This document shows positions 52,001-63,473 of a stretch of 64,000 bases of DNA, piece by piece. The notes beneath the pieces were generated by a model. The model saw only the letters and a list, made by a program, of their open reading frames with translations. It did not search any database and was not told the DNA's origin. A program made the translations under genes and the position numbers. Positions within the stretch are counted from its first letter, which is position 1. Each line of letters starts with the position of its first letter. This DNA comes from Euborellia annulipes (Eukaryota > Arthropoda > Insecta > Dermaptera > Anisolabididae), in contig JAKCPI010016541.1 in assembly GCA_023213315.1 (NCBI GenBank), forward strand, positions 62,001-126,000, given 5' to 3'.

Positions 52001-53632
52001 ATAATGTTATAATTTGAGGAATTTCAGATTCGAGATTACATTGTTCATTTGTTTCTTTTTCTGTAAATTCCTCTTCTAATTCTAAATTTTCTTTACTTTG
52101 AATCCGAGGAATTCTACTTTCGAGATTATGATTTTCACTTGTGTCTGTTTGAAATTCTTTTGTTTCCAATGTATCTTTAGTTTCGATGATAGGAGTTTCT
52201 GTTTCTAGATTACTTGTTTCATTTAATAAATTATCTTCTATTTGAGGTTTCGATTCTAGGCAATTCATTTCTTTTGAAATGCGTATTTCGTCCGCTTCAC
52301 AGCAATGAGAAATATATTTAGGAGCTTGTGATTTTACAATTATTTCTTCTATTATTTCTATGGGATCTGAATTTTGATTAATATATTCATTAAGTGTCTG
52401 AAGCTGTGTTAAAGATTTGGATGTTATTTGTTCTTCTATAACTAGAGGTTCTTTTAGTGATGTTTCATCTTCTTTAGTTTTACTATTTTTTTCTATTAAA
52501 ATTGGCGATTCATTTGTTTCTATTTCTTTCTGTTGGGATGTTTCTTCAAGAATATTAATATAATTAGGAACTGAGACTAAATTAGAAGACTGAAGAGAAG
52601 ATTCCTCATGGGGAAGGTTTTCGTTTCTGACAAATTTGTAACAAGTAAACTTGTCTCTTCAGAAGACGGAAAGGATTCTTCAGTTTTCGTTTCTGACAAA
52701 TTTGTAACAAGTAAAGTTGTCTCTTCAGAAGACGGAAAGGATTCTTTAGTTTTCGTTTCTGATAAATTTGTAACTAGTAAAGTTTTTTCTTGATTTATAA
52801 AGGATTCCGAAGACGGGGGAGAGGATTCTTCAGTTTTCGTTTCTGACAAATTTGTAACAAGTAAAGTTGTCTCTTCAGAAGACGGAGGAAAGGATTCTTC
52901 GCTTTTCCTTTCTGATAAATTTGCAACAAGTAAAGGGGTCTCTTCAGAAGACGAAGGAAAGGTTTCTTCAGTTTTTCTTTCTGATAAATTTGTAACAAGT
53001 AAAGTTTTTTCTTGATTTACTATGGGAACAAAAGTTTTTTCTGATGTAGAGTTACTGGGAGTAGTTGAAGTTAAATTTATATGTGAATCATTTGAATTAT
53101 TATTGAGCAATTTATTATTGAAGTGAACATTAATATTAGTATTTTCTTTATTAATAGATTTATTCATTTCATTTAAATTGCTATCACTTTTGTTTTTATC
53201 ACTTGATTCAATTTTACTTATTAAGACGGAAGAATTACTTTCTTTAATCGAATTAGAGAGCAATTGATTAGCTTCATTTGTTTCTTGATTTTCTTTACAT
53301 AACTTAAGTTTATTATTAGTACGATCCATGTGATTGAAAAGTGTATTATAATCAGACAAATTTGGCTTTGAAATCGGGACATTCGCTGGGGAATCTTCGA
53401 TAAGTTTGGAAAATAGTGAATCTTTCTTGCTATCTTCTACACAAGTCTGAGATAGATTAGGCGGTGAATTATTGGTTTTTGTAGATATCCCCGTAGTATC
53501 ACGCGCCATATCAATAGAATTACTTATTTCCGAACGCTTTTTGCGAGTTCTCCAATAACTGAATGCACCAAGAGCAATTAAAGCTGCGGCAGAGAAGCCC
53601 CAAGCAATTATATGAGGTGCCTGGAGACCCAT
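43046..53632 (-). CDS. Akap1: AKAP1-type mitochondrial A-kinase anchor protein (KH + Tudor)
   Basis: A scaffold of the mitochondrial outer membrane (AKAP1/AKAP121; spoonbill in flies) that tethers PKA and binds mRNAs. Seven coding exons: 53632-51702, 49243-48898, 48080-47944, 47832-47655, 44542-44336, 43397-43261 and 43117-43046, all with GT donors and AG acceptors and matching phases, giving about 1002 residues. Order: membrane anchor IIAWGFSAAALIALGAFSYW then RTRKKR (residues 8-33), typical of outer-membrane targeting; a long Ser/Thr/Glu-rich region with a coding minisatellite; the family motif GSLDSGQGHSEVASPPP (645 on); a KH domain (about 710-785, GKKG loop at 725-728); and a Tudor domain (about 840-930) with NNWWYRGLI and LFLDYGG. 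One base appears missing in the C run at about 52611, so the first exon is split between two frames; adding one base makes it exactly 644 codons. An RII-binding helix was not pinpointed. An acceptor just before the ATG implies an upstream 5'-UTR exon. Confidence 0.92.
43591..43650 (+). ncRNA. Solitary hammerhead-like motif in an AKAP1 intron
   Basis: CTGAAGA (43603-43609), extra T, stem II GGGT/ACCC, GAAAC, GTC. Stem I: GA/TC at the core and AATTTT/AAATT beyond. Then GGCTGCACCTGC, as in other copies. It is antisense to the host gene and lies in the intron between 43397 and 44336. Confidence 0.6.
45150..46734 (+). mobile_element. Tc1-like transposon
   Basis: Terminal inverted repeats of about 340 bases start CAGTCGTGGACAAAATTGAG and end in GTCCCGACTG, bounded by TA on both sides (45150-45151, 46733-46734). 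The ends repeat GGACAAAATTRAGTGGACA twice, about 200 bases apart (near 45161 and 45354), as in Tc1-like elements with paired transposase sites. It is nested within the element at 44758-47216. Confidence 0.88.
45655..46470 (+). pseudogene. Tc1-like transposase, frameshifted
   Basis: Recognisable blocks in order are a GRGRKR linker, a helix-turn-helix (SSRTVRRRLNYEGL), RKRLDFAKKYV, WKRAIWSEESQFEL (first catalytic block), GVSIMAWACFS, QDNDPKHT (second Asp) and WPLQSPDLNPIENLW (Asn-Pro-x-Glu third block). At least two frameshifts (near 45840 and near 46174) and a stop break it. The first catalytic Asp position reads Glu (SEE rather than SDE). It cannot make an active enzyme. Confidence 0.85.
46755..46812 (+). 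repeat. SINE tail fragment
   Basis: AATGGCGGAAAAAGACCTTA with an A-rich end, a fragment of the family at 15195-15440. Confidence 0.45.
50474..50676. mobile_element. TA-flanked MITE (AKAP1 intron)
   Basis: A 203-bp fold-back. Ends CAGTGACGGTCAATATTAAG and CTTAATATTGTTCCTG, flanked by TA on each side, with TCCCACCCATGCG just inside. It is the uninterrupted relative of the copy at 62987-63644; 30883-30967 is a half copy. Confidence 0.75.
50685..50950 (-). mobile_element. Copy of the TACTTTCTCTTACC family (AKAP1 intron)
   Basis: Contains TTGGTCGATTTTGTTCAAAG, GACCATGTCGCGAAAACCGC and TATAGGTAAGAGCAAGTA. Confidence 0.6.
50985..51045 (-). ncRNA. Solitary hammerhead-like motif in an AKAP1 intron
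   Basis: Minus strand CAGAAGA (T of CTGA replaced by A), extra C, stem II GGTC/GATC with one wobble, GAAAC, GTC. Stem I is partial (CACTT/AAGTG with looped bases). Sense with the host gene. Confidence 0.5.
52605..53030 (-). repeat. Coding minisatellite in AKAP1
   Basis: About six tandem copies of a 60-75-base unit encode variants of LLVTNLSETKTEESFPSSEE. Units differ by in-frame indels of one to a few codons, except at the last copy, where the frame breaks at about 52611. Confidence 0.85.
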
Positions 53633-53829
53633 GAAGATAAGATATTAATCCAACTGAAACAGAAAATTATAAAATCAAATTAATATTGTGCAAAAAACTT
53701 TAATTGTATTAATGAAATAGGTTACAAGATAATGTCAACAATGTCAAATAGCAAAAAAAAAAAAGGTCTGAGGACGATAAGATTACAAATTTGTTATTTG
53801 TAGGTTCCCTGATTAAAACAAGTGACAAG

Positions 53830-53995
53830 GAGGGTAGATGACAGTCTTGGTGGACGTCGAAGGGACATTCGGCTGCTCTACAAGATTACGCAAGGGGCGG
53901 GTTTCCTGGATTACCACGCCCAAGTCGACATGCGCCCGAGGAGACGCTTCTGCAACTTGTGCAATTTCTTGCATATTTACCTACATTTCACCACA
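53830..53995 (-). other. GC-rich segment upstream of AKAP1
   Basis: A GC-rich, CpG-containing patch in AT-rich surroundings, 200-360 bases upstream of the AKAP1 start codon. A 5'-UTR exon or core promoter of AKAP1 is the likely explanation; no donor could be fixed with confidence. Confidence 0.4.
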
Positions 53996-54033
53996 TAAGC
54001 AAAAATGCGTAAAAAAATAATTAACTATATATA

Positions 54034-54066
<33 letters not shown>

Positions 54067-55887
54067 TCTTTTAAGCAAAGTGATTATATAGACAGAAATA
54101 AGTAAAAAAGAATTTTTACATTAAAACTCAACCAGAAGTAAAAAATAAGCTATGTTAATTTATTTTATTGATTTAATCTAGAGATATCTTTAATAAAGTC
54201 AGGTTTGTTCTAATTTTATTAATTAAAGAAGAAATTAATTAAAGAAAAATATTTTACAAACAGGCGTCATAATAACTTATAATTCTTGAGTAATTTTACA
54301 AAGAGATAACATTTTTTTAACAAAAACAAGAAGTATGATAATGAATAGCATAAATTGGGTGGGACTGTTTGTCAAGGACGAAGGCTTCAGTGGTTTATTT
54401 AAAAAATTGATAATCAAACTATATATATGCCCATGAAAAAAAATCTAGATTGGAATGGAAACTTTCAACTAATTTTAAATGTCATTGGAACCTTGAAAAA
54501 TGAGGAATATAAATTCACTTTAAAGAAAGTAAATTAAATAGGTCTATCTAATTTACAAAATTTCCTGGTCTTTTGAAAATTTTAATTCTATTATATTCGT
54601 TTACTTTAGATATATAAGATAAGTCATTTCTTTCGGGGATATGCCCCAGCCAAGGATTGCCGATTTCTGGGCAATTTTGTTCAAAAGCATATTTTGACTG
54701 TCCGGGAGGGTACCTAACTTAAATATAAAATTTCAATCTCGTACCTCAATTCCTTCATGATTAAAATATACACAGACAGACCAATTGGGGGGGGGGGTGC
54801 TGGACCCACTTTTTTGAACTCAGGGAACTTCAAAAAATGTATATCCATTAAAATCCTGACACCGAATTTTTGACATGATCGCAATACTTTCTATATATTA
54901 CATATATTATATAGATAAGAGAAAGTAATAAATAATTGTCCGTATATAAGTGACTTAGATAAAATAAATGATTTAGTGTAGTTTTTAGTTAAAAAAAAAA
55001 AAATAATTGAACAGCTTTAAACTTAAATAGTTAGTGTCCATTCATCAAATGTCAAATTTGGTTTGAAAATACATTCATATTGTTTGGTTAACAATTAAGA
55101 TGGAACGTTCTATTTTGTCAGAGAAATGAAAAATTATATTGTTGTACTGCATATGTCAAGAGAAAAAAAATTAAAACTTGGTTTAGAATTTTATAATTAA
55201 AAAATTTAGTCATAAGGCAATTGTAAAAAAAAAAAAAAATATTCCATTATTATCAGACAATGAAATTTTTAAAGTTTTTTAAACGGTTAAAATATAAAAA
55301 TTTTAATTATACCAACACATAAAGTTTTTAATGGTCTTTTATTTGTAAATGATTAGATATAATCTTTCGAAAATTCTTTTTGCTAGGCTATTTTTAAAAT
55401 TCAAAGTAGAGAATAATGTTTTGGAAAGATTCAAAGTCAAATGATAGGAAAAATTTCTAGATAATAAATATATGATTGTATGTTTGGTTTATAAAAATAG
55501 TTAAACAATCGAACCTTGATAAGTCCAACCACAACATGAATAACAAATAAAATGTATCGGCATGAGCCAGGATATTTTTGGGCTACGAAATTCCTTTCAG
55601 TTTGTCTTTCAAGAAATCACTGGAAAGGAGAAGGGAAGCGAAGGCACACGTTCCCTCCTCTCTCATAAAAACAAAGTCTATTAGGGGCTGGCATGTAGAG
55701 GTTCTTGCCCCCTCCCTTCAAAAAATCAATAACTGCTTACTTAATAGAGAATATATAATTTATATTTTAAAATAAATATTTAATAGAAATGTTTTTTTTC
55801 TTGGTTGATTTCTTGTGACCATGTCTTTAGACCTTATGAATTATAAAAAAAATATTTGCCCTCCCTAATTTTAAAATATTTAATATA
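53996..55887. other. AT-rich DNA with a family repeat
   Basis: No gene recognised. A TA microsatellite is at 54030-54066 and a diverged TACTTTCTCTTACC-family copy at 54640-54930 (GTATATCCATTAAAATCC, TAGATAAGAGAAAGTA). Confidence 0.5.
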
Positions 55888-56060
55888 CTAGTCGCAAAGC
55901 CAGCCTAGCTAGGGAGCTGCGCTTTCTGGACCTCCTTGCTCGCCCTCGGCGGGCAAGTTTATTGCCAATTTGGGATATTTCTTGTTGCAAGTGTTAAGAT
56001 GTTAAGGAAGGATCTTGAATTCAAGCGAGGGTACCGACGGGGCAGAGCCCAAAAAGGTAC
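55888..56060. repeat. Element end, CTAGTCGCAAAGC type
   Basis: GC-rich ACTAGTCGCAAAGCCAGCC and GCTGCGCTTTCTGGACC resemble the complement of 61285-61325 (ACTAGCCGCGAGCTTCGCC). These look like ends of one dispersed element family of unknown class. Confidence 0.45.
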
Positions 56061-56376
56061 TGTTTATTAGTCTTTAAAGGGTCAGTCGTATGCGTGTTCT
56101 CTTATTTTTTCAACTGCTGCATAGCTCCTCCTACAACCCCATGTCATATACCCAGAAAGCTGGTAACAGGGCAACTAACTGCCTCTCTAATTTCCAAGCC
56201 AACTTGTAGATTTTGTGTTCCCATATTGAAGAAATTTGATTATAATGAATTTTCCAAAATATTTAAGAGATTCAAATTATTACTATGTTGCTCCTTGGTC
56301 CTTGTACTACATGTGTACTTAATTTCAAATAGATTCATTGAAAATTGTGGATTTTTAAGAGGTTTTTCTAATGACT

Positions 56377-56430
56377 GAACTCTAGCCATGAAGATGGTCG
56401 CAGAGTCGACTGAAACGTCGCTGTGGGTTC
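56377..56430 (+). ncRNA. Solitary hammerhead-like motif
   Basis: ATGAAGA in place of CTGAAGA, then TG, stem II GTCG/CGAC, TGAAAC, GTC. Stem I is well formed (GC/GC and GAAC/GTTC). Followed by ATAAACCTAGCTGCTCGGCC, the usual tail. The first core base is mutated. Confidence 0.55.
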
Positions 56431-57225
56431 TCTATTAAAGAAATAAACCTAGCTGCTCGGCCTTTTATTTTTCTACTACATTTATATATATATAGATTAA
56501 TTAATTAATACGTCGACACAAAAAATATGGTATGACAAGTATAGAACACAACTTTCAATTACTGAAGGTAAGATGCGAACAAAGTTTCCACACAACATTT
56601 TATAAAAAATAAATAGATAATTTGAAAATAAAAACAGTTTTACCGTAAATTTCTCACCAAGGAGTGAGGAGTTGATATCAAGTCTTAGGAACATTATATG
56701 ATACATAAATGATAGAGAGTGAAAGATTTGTTGGGGGGGGTCGGGGGGGGAAATTTTTTTGTGAAAAATTTTTTGAGAACCGAATTTTTGATGGGGAAAT
56801 TTTTAGTCTAAAAATATTTTACTTTTTTAGAGTAAATTTGGCCCCGTGGAACAAATTTTCCCCATGTGCCGGAACAAATTTTTCATGGGCCGGAATATTT
56901 CCTCTTTGTACCGAAATGATTATATTTTCTTTTCTATTTGTAATATATATATTTTGATTTTTTATCTCCTGGGGGGGGTTAAAACCTAAACCCCCTGTTG
57001 AGTGATAGAGGTAGGTGACTTGAAGATAAAACTTTTCAGTCAATTCTAATAATTTCTTGTTATATTCAACAGGCAACTCAAAACGAGCAGATCAGAATTT
57101 TTTTCTCGATCCCATCTTGTTCCGTAAACAAGAATAGTAAAAGGTAAAAAAAAAAGAAGAAATATTTAAAAATTTGCATGTTATTTTTGGGAAATGGGTT
57201 AAAAATGATGACGTTAGCAGCAGGC
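56431..57225. other. Repeat fragments
   Basis: A TACTTTCTCTTACC-family remnant at 56500-56575 and a G-rich low-complexity patch at 56730-56752. No gene recognised. Confidence 0.45.
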
Positions 57226-57545
57226 ATTTCCCCGTTGGAAACAGGAATTTAATAAAATAAATAGGCTGTTGCCAGCCAAACTGCTTTGTGCTCTATTCAT
57301 AGGTCGAGTCGTTCACTTTCTCTGGCGAAGGTTTCTTTGGCTTGGGCTTGCTTTTTTTCCACCACGTGCAAGTCAACAACTTAAAGACCGGAGTTTTACG
57401 GCAATCGGCGAGTCGGCTTTTCCGCGAGGAACCGGACCTGGGTTGTGTTGTTGCTAAGTTGCATTCACCTGAATGCCAATCAGCCATCTGATCTAGATGT
57501 TGGCAGGATAGCCAGCGACCTCGACGTTCCAATCACCACTTTCCC
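57226..57545. other. GC-richer island, possible exon or promoter
   Basis: CpG-containing sequence with open frames on both strands (minus 57532-57293 ends in a Lys/Pro-rich stretch KKSKPKPKKPSPEKV). No family is recognised and no start or splice signals are convincing. Candidate promoter or terminal exon of an unidentified gene. Confidence 0.3.
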
Positions 57546-58054
57546 TCTTCGTTTTCGGAAAATTTGCCAATATTATTCCAATATTAATTTTGTATTTGAT
57601 ATTGCATTCATATATTGTTGAAATCTTAGGTTCGCAATTGTTGAGATAAAAGGAGGATCTAAAATGACACCCTCCTCTAACATACGGAGGAAAATTGACT
57701 AGTATCAAATAAATTTCAAAGGAAAAGCTTTTGTATAGATGCCTTTCTTCCCTCCCTCCTCCAGTAAAATTTAAGGTTCATACTTCTCTGTACGAATATA
57801 TTGAAAATAAATAAATCCTTTACAAAAAATTATCTTATTTAAATTATTTGTTATTTAAATAATTAGAATATGATATTATTGAAGCTTAAAAATTTTAATT
57901 AAACATTCATATATGAGATAATTAGAACATGTCCTTATTATCGTTCTATGATTAATGATGGAATTTAAAAGAGAAAATTCATGATAATAATAAATTAAAA
58001 TTAATTAATTATGACCATTAACTGGAAAGTATAGTTTATCCTAATTAATCAACA

Positions 58055-58630
58055 ATGCAACTGATTGCTAATAGATCTTGGGGCTGTGAGATTACCAGGG
58101 ATGTTACCTACAAAAGCAAATTCATATTATTATTTGAAATTCCAACCGGGATCCCCGTTTATTTACCCGAGGTGCTTACATGCACGTAGCCACACATCTC
58201 AAACCGAACCGGCCTCTGGCCGTAGCTATCCATATACCGGTACCCCGTGAAGTTACATTATTTCCTATCTCTAACTCCTCCTCTAGCTCTAGCTAATGAA
58301 CTAATCCTTATTATTGGTTCCACTCGGTCCTTTTATCCAACCTCTTCTATGCAAGGAAGTTTGTCCTCGTTGAGGAGGGACTCCCTCAGCACCGGCGTGT
58401 AGCCTACTCTTTTCGAAGAATGCATCACTGAGAGCGAACCACCTTTACGTCCCTTCCACAGGACGGGAGCAAATTCATAATCATAGCATAAAAGGCCGGA
58501 AACGGCAAGGGTAGATAGATATAAGAACCCAGACCAGATGGCTACGAAAAAGGAACCCAAAGGGACCTTTATTGTTGAAGGGCATAAAAAATTGCGAACG
58601 GACATAAGATGTGAAAAGCGAGATATTTTT
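58055..58630. other. GC-richer island of unknown origin
   Basis: Markedly higher GC than the neighbours, with a 90-residue open frame on the minus strand (58605-58333) and shorter ones on plus. None resembles a family I know. Organelle insertion, foreign DNA and an old transposon are all possible. Confidence 0.3.
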
Positions 58631-58682
58631 ATTTATTTTATCGTGAATTTGAGATATGAGAAAACTACAATTTCAAGAGGAT

Positions 58683-58731
<49 letters not shown>
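58683..58731. repeat. Uninterrupted run of 49 G
   Basis: The longest homopolymer in the window. True length is uncertain. Confidence 0.9.
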
Positions 58732-58732
<1 letters not shown>

Positions 58733-58739
58733 TTTTTAA

Positions 58740-60120
58740 ATTTTAAAATGCGTATGAATCAAGGTGAAATATGAAAGATAAAAAATATAATAATGAAGAG
58801 GAAATTATAGTGTCAATGAAATTTATCTGATGTTTATATTATCTATAAAATTATAATAATGAATGTCACGAAATTCAATTATTTCCAGATCTTATATAAA
58901 TATGAGATGGACAAGTTATGAAGGACACATGGGCTCATAGTGAAAAAAATAAAGACCAGAAGGTAGTCAGGTAAGCAGCACAATGAAGAGAGCAGGTAAT
59001 ATTTGAAGGAAGAAAGAAGAAAGAAGAAATAAGGTGGGGACTTGTCTCAGTGGTATGTTTTTTTGCTTTGGGATATCTAAGAGCAAGAAACAACGTAATG
59101 AGACGCAGTGATCGAAATTATATCGATGAAAGGGATAGTGGCGCAGCCGAGAATCTCAGCTTGTATTAATAATAGACCGTGGCCTACATGTGTCTAACTA
59201 CAGTCGCAGTTGGCTTGAGTTCTCAAGATCGGCAATTTCTTGTCATTAACATTGAAACCTTAGCATTAAAGTATTTACAATCATTAAAACAATTTAATCT
59301 AATTTTTTTTTTTTTCATATTCTTGACATTTTCTTTGATTATTAAATTTAGTATTTCTATTAAATCAAATAAAGTCAGAAGTTGAAGGCTTTAGCTTTTT
59401 ATTTTATTGGTGAAATTGTGTGGTTTTGTGGTCGTTTTGGGCCCCGAAAGGGGCCGTGGCGGTGGGGGGGGGGGGGTGTGTGTGGGGTGTCGGGGGCGTT
59501 TTGGAGGATGGCCGGTTGAATTTTATTTTACTTAGGTCCTTCCCCTCAAAATAGCTTTTGAACAAAATCGGCCAAAAATACTAGTATTTATGATTATTTT
59601 TAGTTTTTTCGATTTTCTCAAAATTCTAAGGATTTTTTTAAAATTAAAATAATATTTTTTAGATTTTTAAAATTATATTCTCATTTTGGTTGAAATTTCT
59701 GAAGACCACTTTATTTGTTTATAGAAAGATAGAATGGTTGATGTAAGAATTTAAATTTTTCTTTATTAGATTAAAAATAATTATTATTTAAATTATTTTT
59801 TTTAAATTTATTTGGTTTTAATTGTTTAAAAAAAATATATTTCTCTCATTGAAAATTATTCTCTCTACTTTTTAAATTCCTTACTTATTTGTAGAAAATT
59901 TAATTTTATAGGATTTGTATGTTAATTTAGATTAAAAGGGGTAGAATTTTAGATTTAAAATTTTTTTAATTTATGAAATTTTGTATTTATTTAGATTTAT
60001 ATTGTGTATAAAATTAAATATGAGATTAAAATTTGAAAATAAATATTTATTTGAAGATAAATTTAAAATAAGTTTGAAAAAGGGATAAAAAATATATTAA
60101 AAATTGGGTGAAAAAATTTA
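58740..60120. other. AT-rich DNA, no gene recognised
   Basis: A family-repeat remnant (59545-59730, CAAAATCGGCCAAAAATACT) and a GT/G-rich patch at 59455-59495; otherwise nothing identified. Confidence 0.4.
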
Positions 60121-62340
60121 CGAAGGGTAAGAGAAAGTGTGGATACAGATTTTTTTTTAAAGAACCTTGGTTAAACAGATCTGAATATTTTGTTGAATCC
60201 ATATTAGGCAGAAGGGCTTTGAAGGGATAAGTTACTTGTCAAATAATAAAAAAAAAAGGAAGGGAGAATATACGATTCGTAAATTAAAACAAAAATGGAG
60301 ATCTTAGTGATTTAAAAATCAGAACTCACTAAAAAAATATCAGGTAAAAAAAAGGTTAAAAGTTAAAAAAAAATAAACCCTTTTTTTTAAAGACCGTTGT
60401 CCGGGAAAATATGTAAATATGTTGCTCCCTTTCAAGATGTCTTTTTAAATTCACTAGGTTTTTTAATCTATAATATCGGTTTGGTAATAACTTTTCTTTG
60501 GGATTTATACTTCTATTTTAATCACTGCGAAAAAAGGGTATATTAAGTCCTAATAATATTTTAATAAATAATTAGAGCTTTGATGAGGAGGCAGGAAGTA
60601 TGGAATTGATTTTGTTGTTGATAATGAAAAAAAAAAATTGATGAAGAGACAAGGGAAAAAAAGAGTAGAGCATGTTGGGCTCTAGAGCGTGACAAGAATT
60701 GCAGATGACTGGCAAAATGCTGCGCTGTAGCAGTACTCCAGGTGATTCATATGACCAGGGTGACAGGTAGATGATTAAAAAAAGAACCAAGGAAATTAGT
60801 TGGTTGGTGAACTTTAGAATTTGACTCTTGCAGAACAGACACAGGCAGTCTCTCGTCTCAGACCGGATCGAGTCACAGTCTGCGCGCAAATCAACGAGCG
60901 TTAAGTGCGGCTACAGGCTGTTAAGACACTCATTGCTTCTTTTTTTTTTATTATAAAATATCAATCCAAATCAACCTTTTAAAATCATTTGAAATTTTAA
61001 TTTAATTAGAATGAAATGTTAGGAAGCTACCGGTGACAAGAAGTTTTCGGTAATTCCAAGATCAGTGTACGTATATTGATAATATAAACAAAGTAGCTTA
61101 TATAATAAGCGCGCAGTGTCCGTCTGTCTGGCTGTCACCCTCTGTTTGACCAACATCCCGTTGGAGTTTTGTATTCTTATAAAAGACGTTATGGAGAGTC
61201 CAGGAAAAATATTCGGGTTCCCAAATTCGTATAACTTTTTGAGTTATTAATTCCTAAAGTTACGATTCCGACCCGAGAAAGCTGACGGGGGATCCAGGAA
61301 GGCGAAGCTCGCGGCTAGTTTATTTATAAACGAATCAACCTTTTATGGGAATAGGGTGTTAATTGAAGAGGGTCGGGCGCAGATAGTACTATACTATATA
61401 GTTACTTTGAAAACAAACAATAGGAAGTTATTTTTGCTACTGTCAGAGCACTCTAATGGCAATATCAGGGTGAGAAACAAATTGTACAACTAGTACAGAC
61501 CTTTGCTCAATTGATGGTGCTGAAAAGTCGAGTTTGTCATAATTGTAATCTGCAGTCGACCCCTTCAATTATTATTGGATAGAAAGAAGATTTTATTACA
61601 GGCATGCCATGTATCTAAGACTAAGCTAATCCGTGAAATAATTTGATAAGAAAAGTAAAAAGACTAGTATAAATGGGTCAGAAAAATTCCAATCATTATC
61701 TTTCGGTCGAACAACTAACTCGTGGTACTATACTAATATTAATCAGGTGTAAATAAATGTTTTTCTAAAAACAAAATATATATACCCAAATATTTTATAA
61801 AAACTTTTTTCATTTTTATAATAACCTGGATTGATAAGTAGTACTTGAATGACTAAGAGCTAACAAAACAAGATGATAAATTTTTTTACCTTTCCTGAGG
61901 ATTTGCAATAAACAGGCTTGCTTCCCTCTCAGGCCCATCTATAAATCACTATCCATACCCTAAATAATAACAATAAGGCAATAAAAATATTTTTTTCGTC
62001 TGTCTAAACTCTTTAAGATTTTCATAAACAGTATGGAATAATCATCTAAACAGCCTCTTTAAAAAATATACAGATAATTTTTTTCCTAGTTAAATAAGTT
62101 AATCAAAAATAAATAAGATATTTATAAATAATTATCTTTGATTATCACGAGTGTTTTTAAAAAATTAATATTACAAAGACACATTTATCATAAATCTTGT
62201 TTGAGATTACAAATATCGGTCTCTATCTTTTTTGAATATTATATAAAGTGAGTTTTTTTAATGTAGGCTAATGAAACTTTTATTTTGTACATATTGATAA
62301 GAGTATTATGATAGTATAAAATGAAGAAAAAACTAAAAGA
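60121..62340. other. No gene recognised; candidate promoter-like patch
   Basis: 60830-60935 is GC-richer (TGCGCGCAAATCAACGAGCG) with a 105-residue minus-strand frame running left from it (60889-60572) that matches nothing I know. 61085-61340 is a GC-richer repeat ending in ACTAGCCGCGAGCTTCGCC on the minus strand. Confidence 0.35.
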
Positions 62341-62364
62341 AGATTGCAGGCATCATATTTTCTT

Positions 62365-62420
62365 CAAGTTCACAACTAACGTTTCGGTCCAAGAGTTTAG
62401 ATCATCCGTGGAGGGACTAC
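62365..62420 (-). ncRNA. Degenerate hammerhead-like remnant
   Basis: Minus strand has GGATGATC, a partial stem II with GGACC, then GAAACGTT. The CTGA element is lost (CACGGATGA). Ends in a GATTGCAGGCATC-like segment as other copies do. Confidence 0.35.
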
Positions 62421-63144
62421 GTTATTCTCCAGGAAGGCATCGTGTGAACATATATACTTTGATTGTGTTTTCCTAATCACATTGCTATTTGAGGAATAAT
62501 TAAATTACAATCATCTCCCAGCTGTGATAATGTTCCAAACCCCTAGGACCGAAAAATTGGGGACTGAATGAAAAATTAAAGAAAATATACTGGTTGAATT
62601 CTTATTGTTTTTTTTCTTAGTTTTACACTCTATAATACGATCGAAAAGAAGATTAAGCCGGCACATTGTATAGCCTGTCGTTTGATCAGGAAGGGTAACG
62701 TCAGATATATAAGTAAGTTAAAGAAGAAATACAGTCTCGGGTTAACTTCATCGTATTTACCAGATGGGAGTCCCCCTCCCTTAAGTGACAATTGATTAAA
62801 AGTTTAATGTTTGTTATTAGATTCTAAAAGGGTTTCATTGTGCCCCTTAAAAAAAAAATTAATTTGGATATTTATTTACTAATTAGATTATTTGTAAAGA
62901 AATAGCTGAAAAATACTTGATTTTGGGGAAATTAGTTTCATAAAAATTTTCATTGATTAAAAGCATTTAACTTAATTCTTGCTGGACAGTGAGTGCCAAA
63001 GTCCCGCCCATGCGTTTTCTACGTGTGATTATTTCATTGTTTTTATAAAAGAAAATGAAAATCTTTATTGGAAATTTTCTAGGTTTGAATCATGAAAGTT
63101 TCCATTAAAAGAAAAACCAGCGAATGCTTTCCACGTTAAAATAA

Positions 63145-63196
63145 TTTATTCGCAGATATTTCGGTAAGCCTAACGCAAACCATCCTCAGTGCTTTA
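63145..63196 (-). ncRNA. Hammerhead ribozyme-like motif
   Basis: Inverted partner of 63420-63473, with the same core and stems. Confidence 0.68.
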
Positions 63197-63419
63197 AATT
63201 ATATGATTGTGGAGCGTTTAATAAACTATTAGAAAGTACACGCGCCAGGTGGGTCACTGTGAGAAATTATCTTAAAGCATACAAAAATTCGATTGTGTCT
63301 TATGTATATAGATGCTATTTTTCTCTCAGTGACTTGCTTCATACGATTTTGTCCCCTCCATATATAGAATGGCTTCTCAAGCATTTTATGAGTTTATTAA
63401 ACGCTCCACAATCATATAA

Positions 63420-63473
63420 TTTGAAGCACTGAGGATGGTTTGCGTTAGGCTTACCGAAATATCTGCGAATAAA
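63420..63473 (+). ncRNA. Hammerhead ribozyme-like motif
   Basis: CTGAGGA (63429-63435), extra T, stem II GGT...ACC with a larger loop, GAAA, TATC. Helix III is loopless ATAT instead of ACGT, a compensated change that preserves self-complementarity. Stem I: GCA/TGC and TTT/AAA around an internal loop. Confidence 0.7.

Noticed and set aside
52600..52625. Programmed ribosomal frameshifting in AKAP1
   Set aside because: No slippery site or downstream structure of a known type; a missing base in a C run explains it more simply.
52608..52998. Short frames on both strands across the AKAP1 minisatellite
   Set aside because: Shadows of the repeated coding sequence in other frames.
58538..58774. Open frame with poly-Gly
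   Set aside because: The poly-Gly is the 49-G homopolymer.
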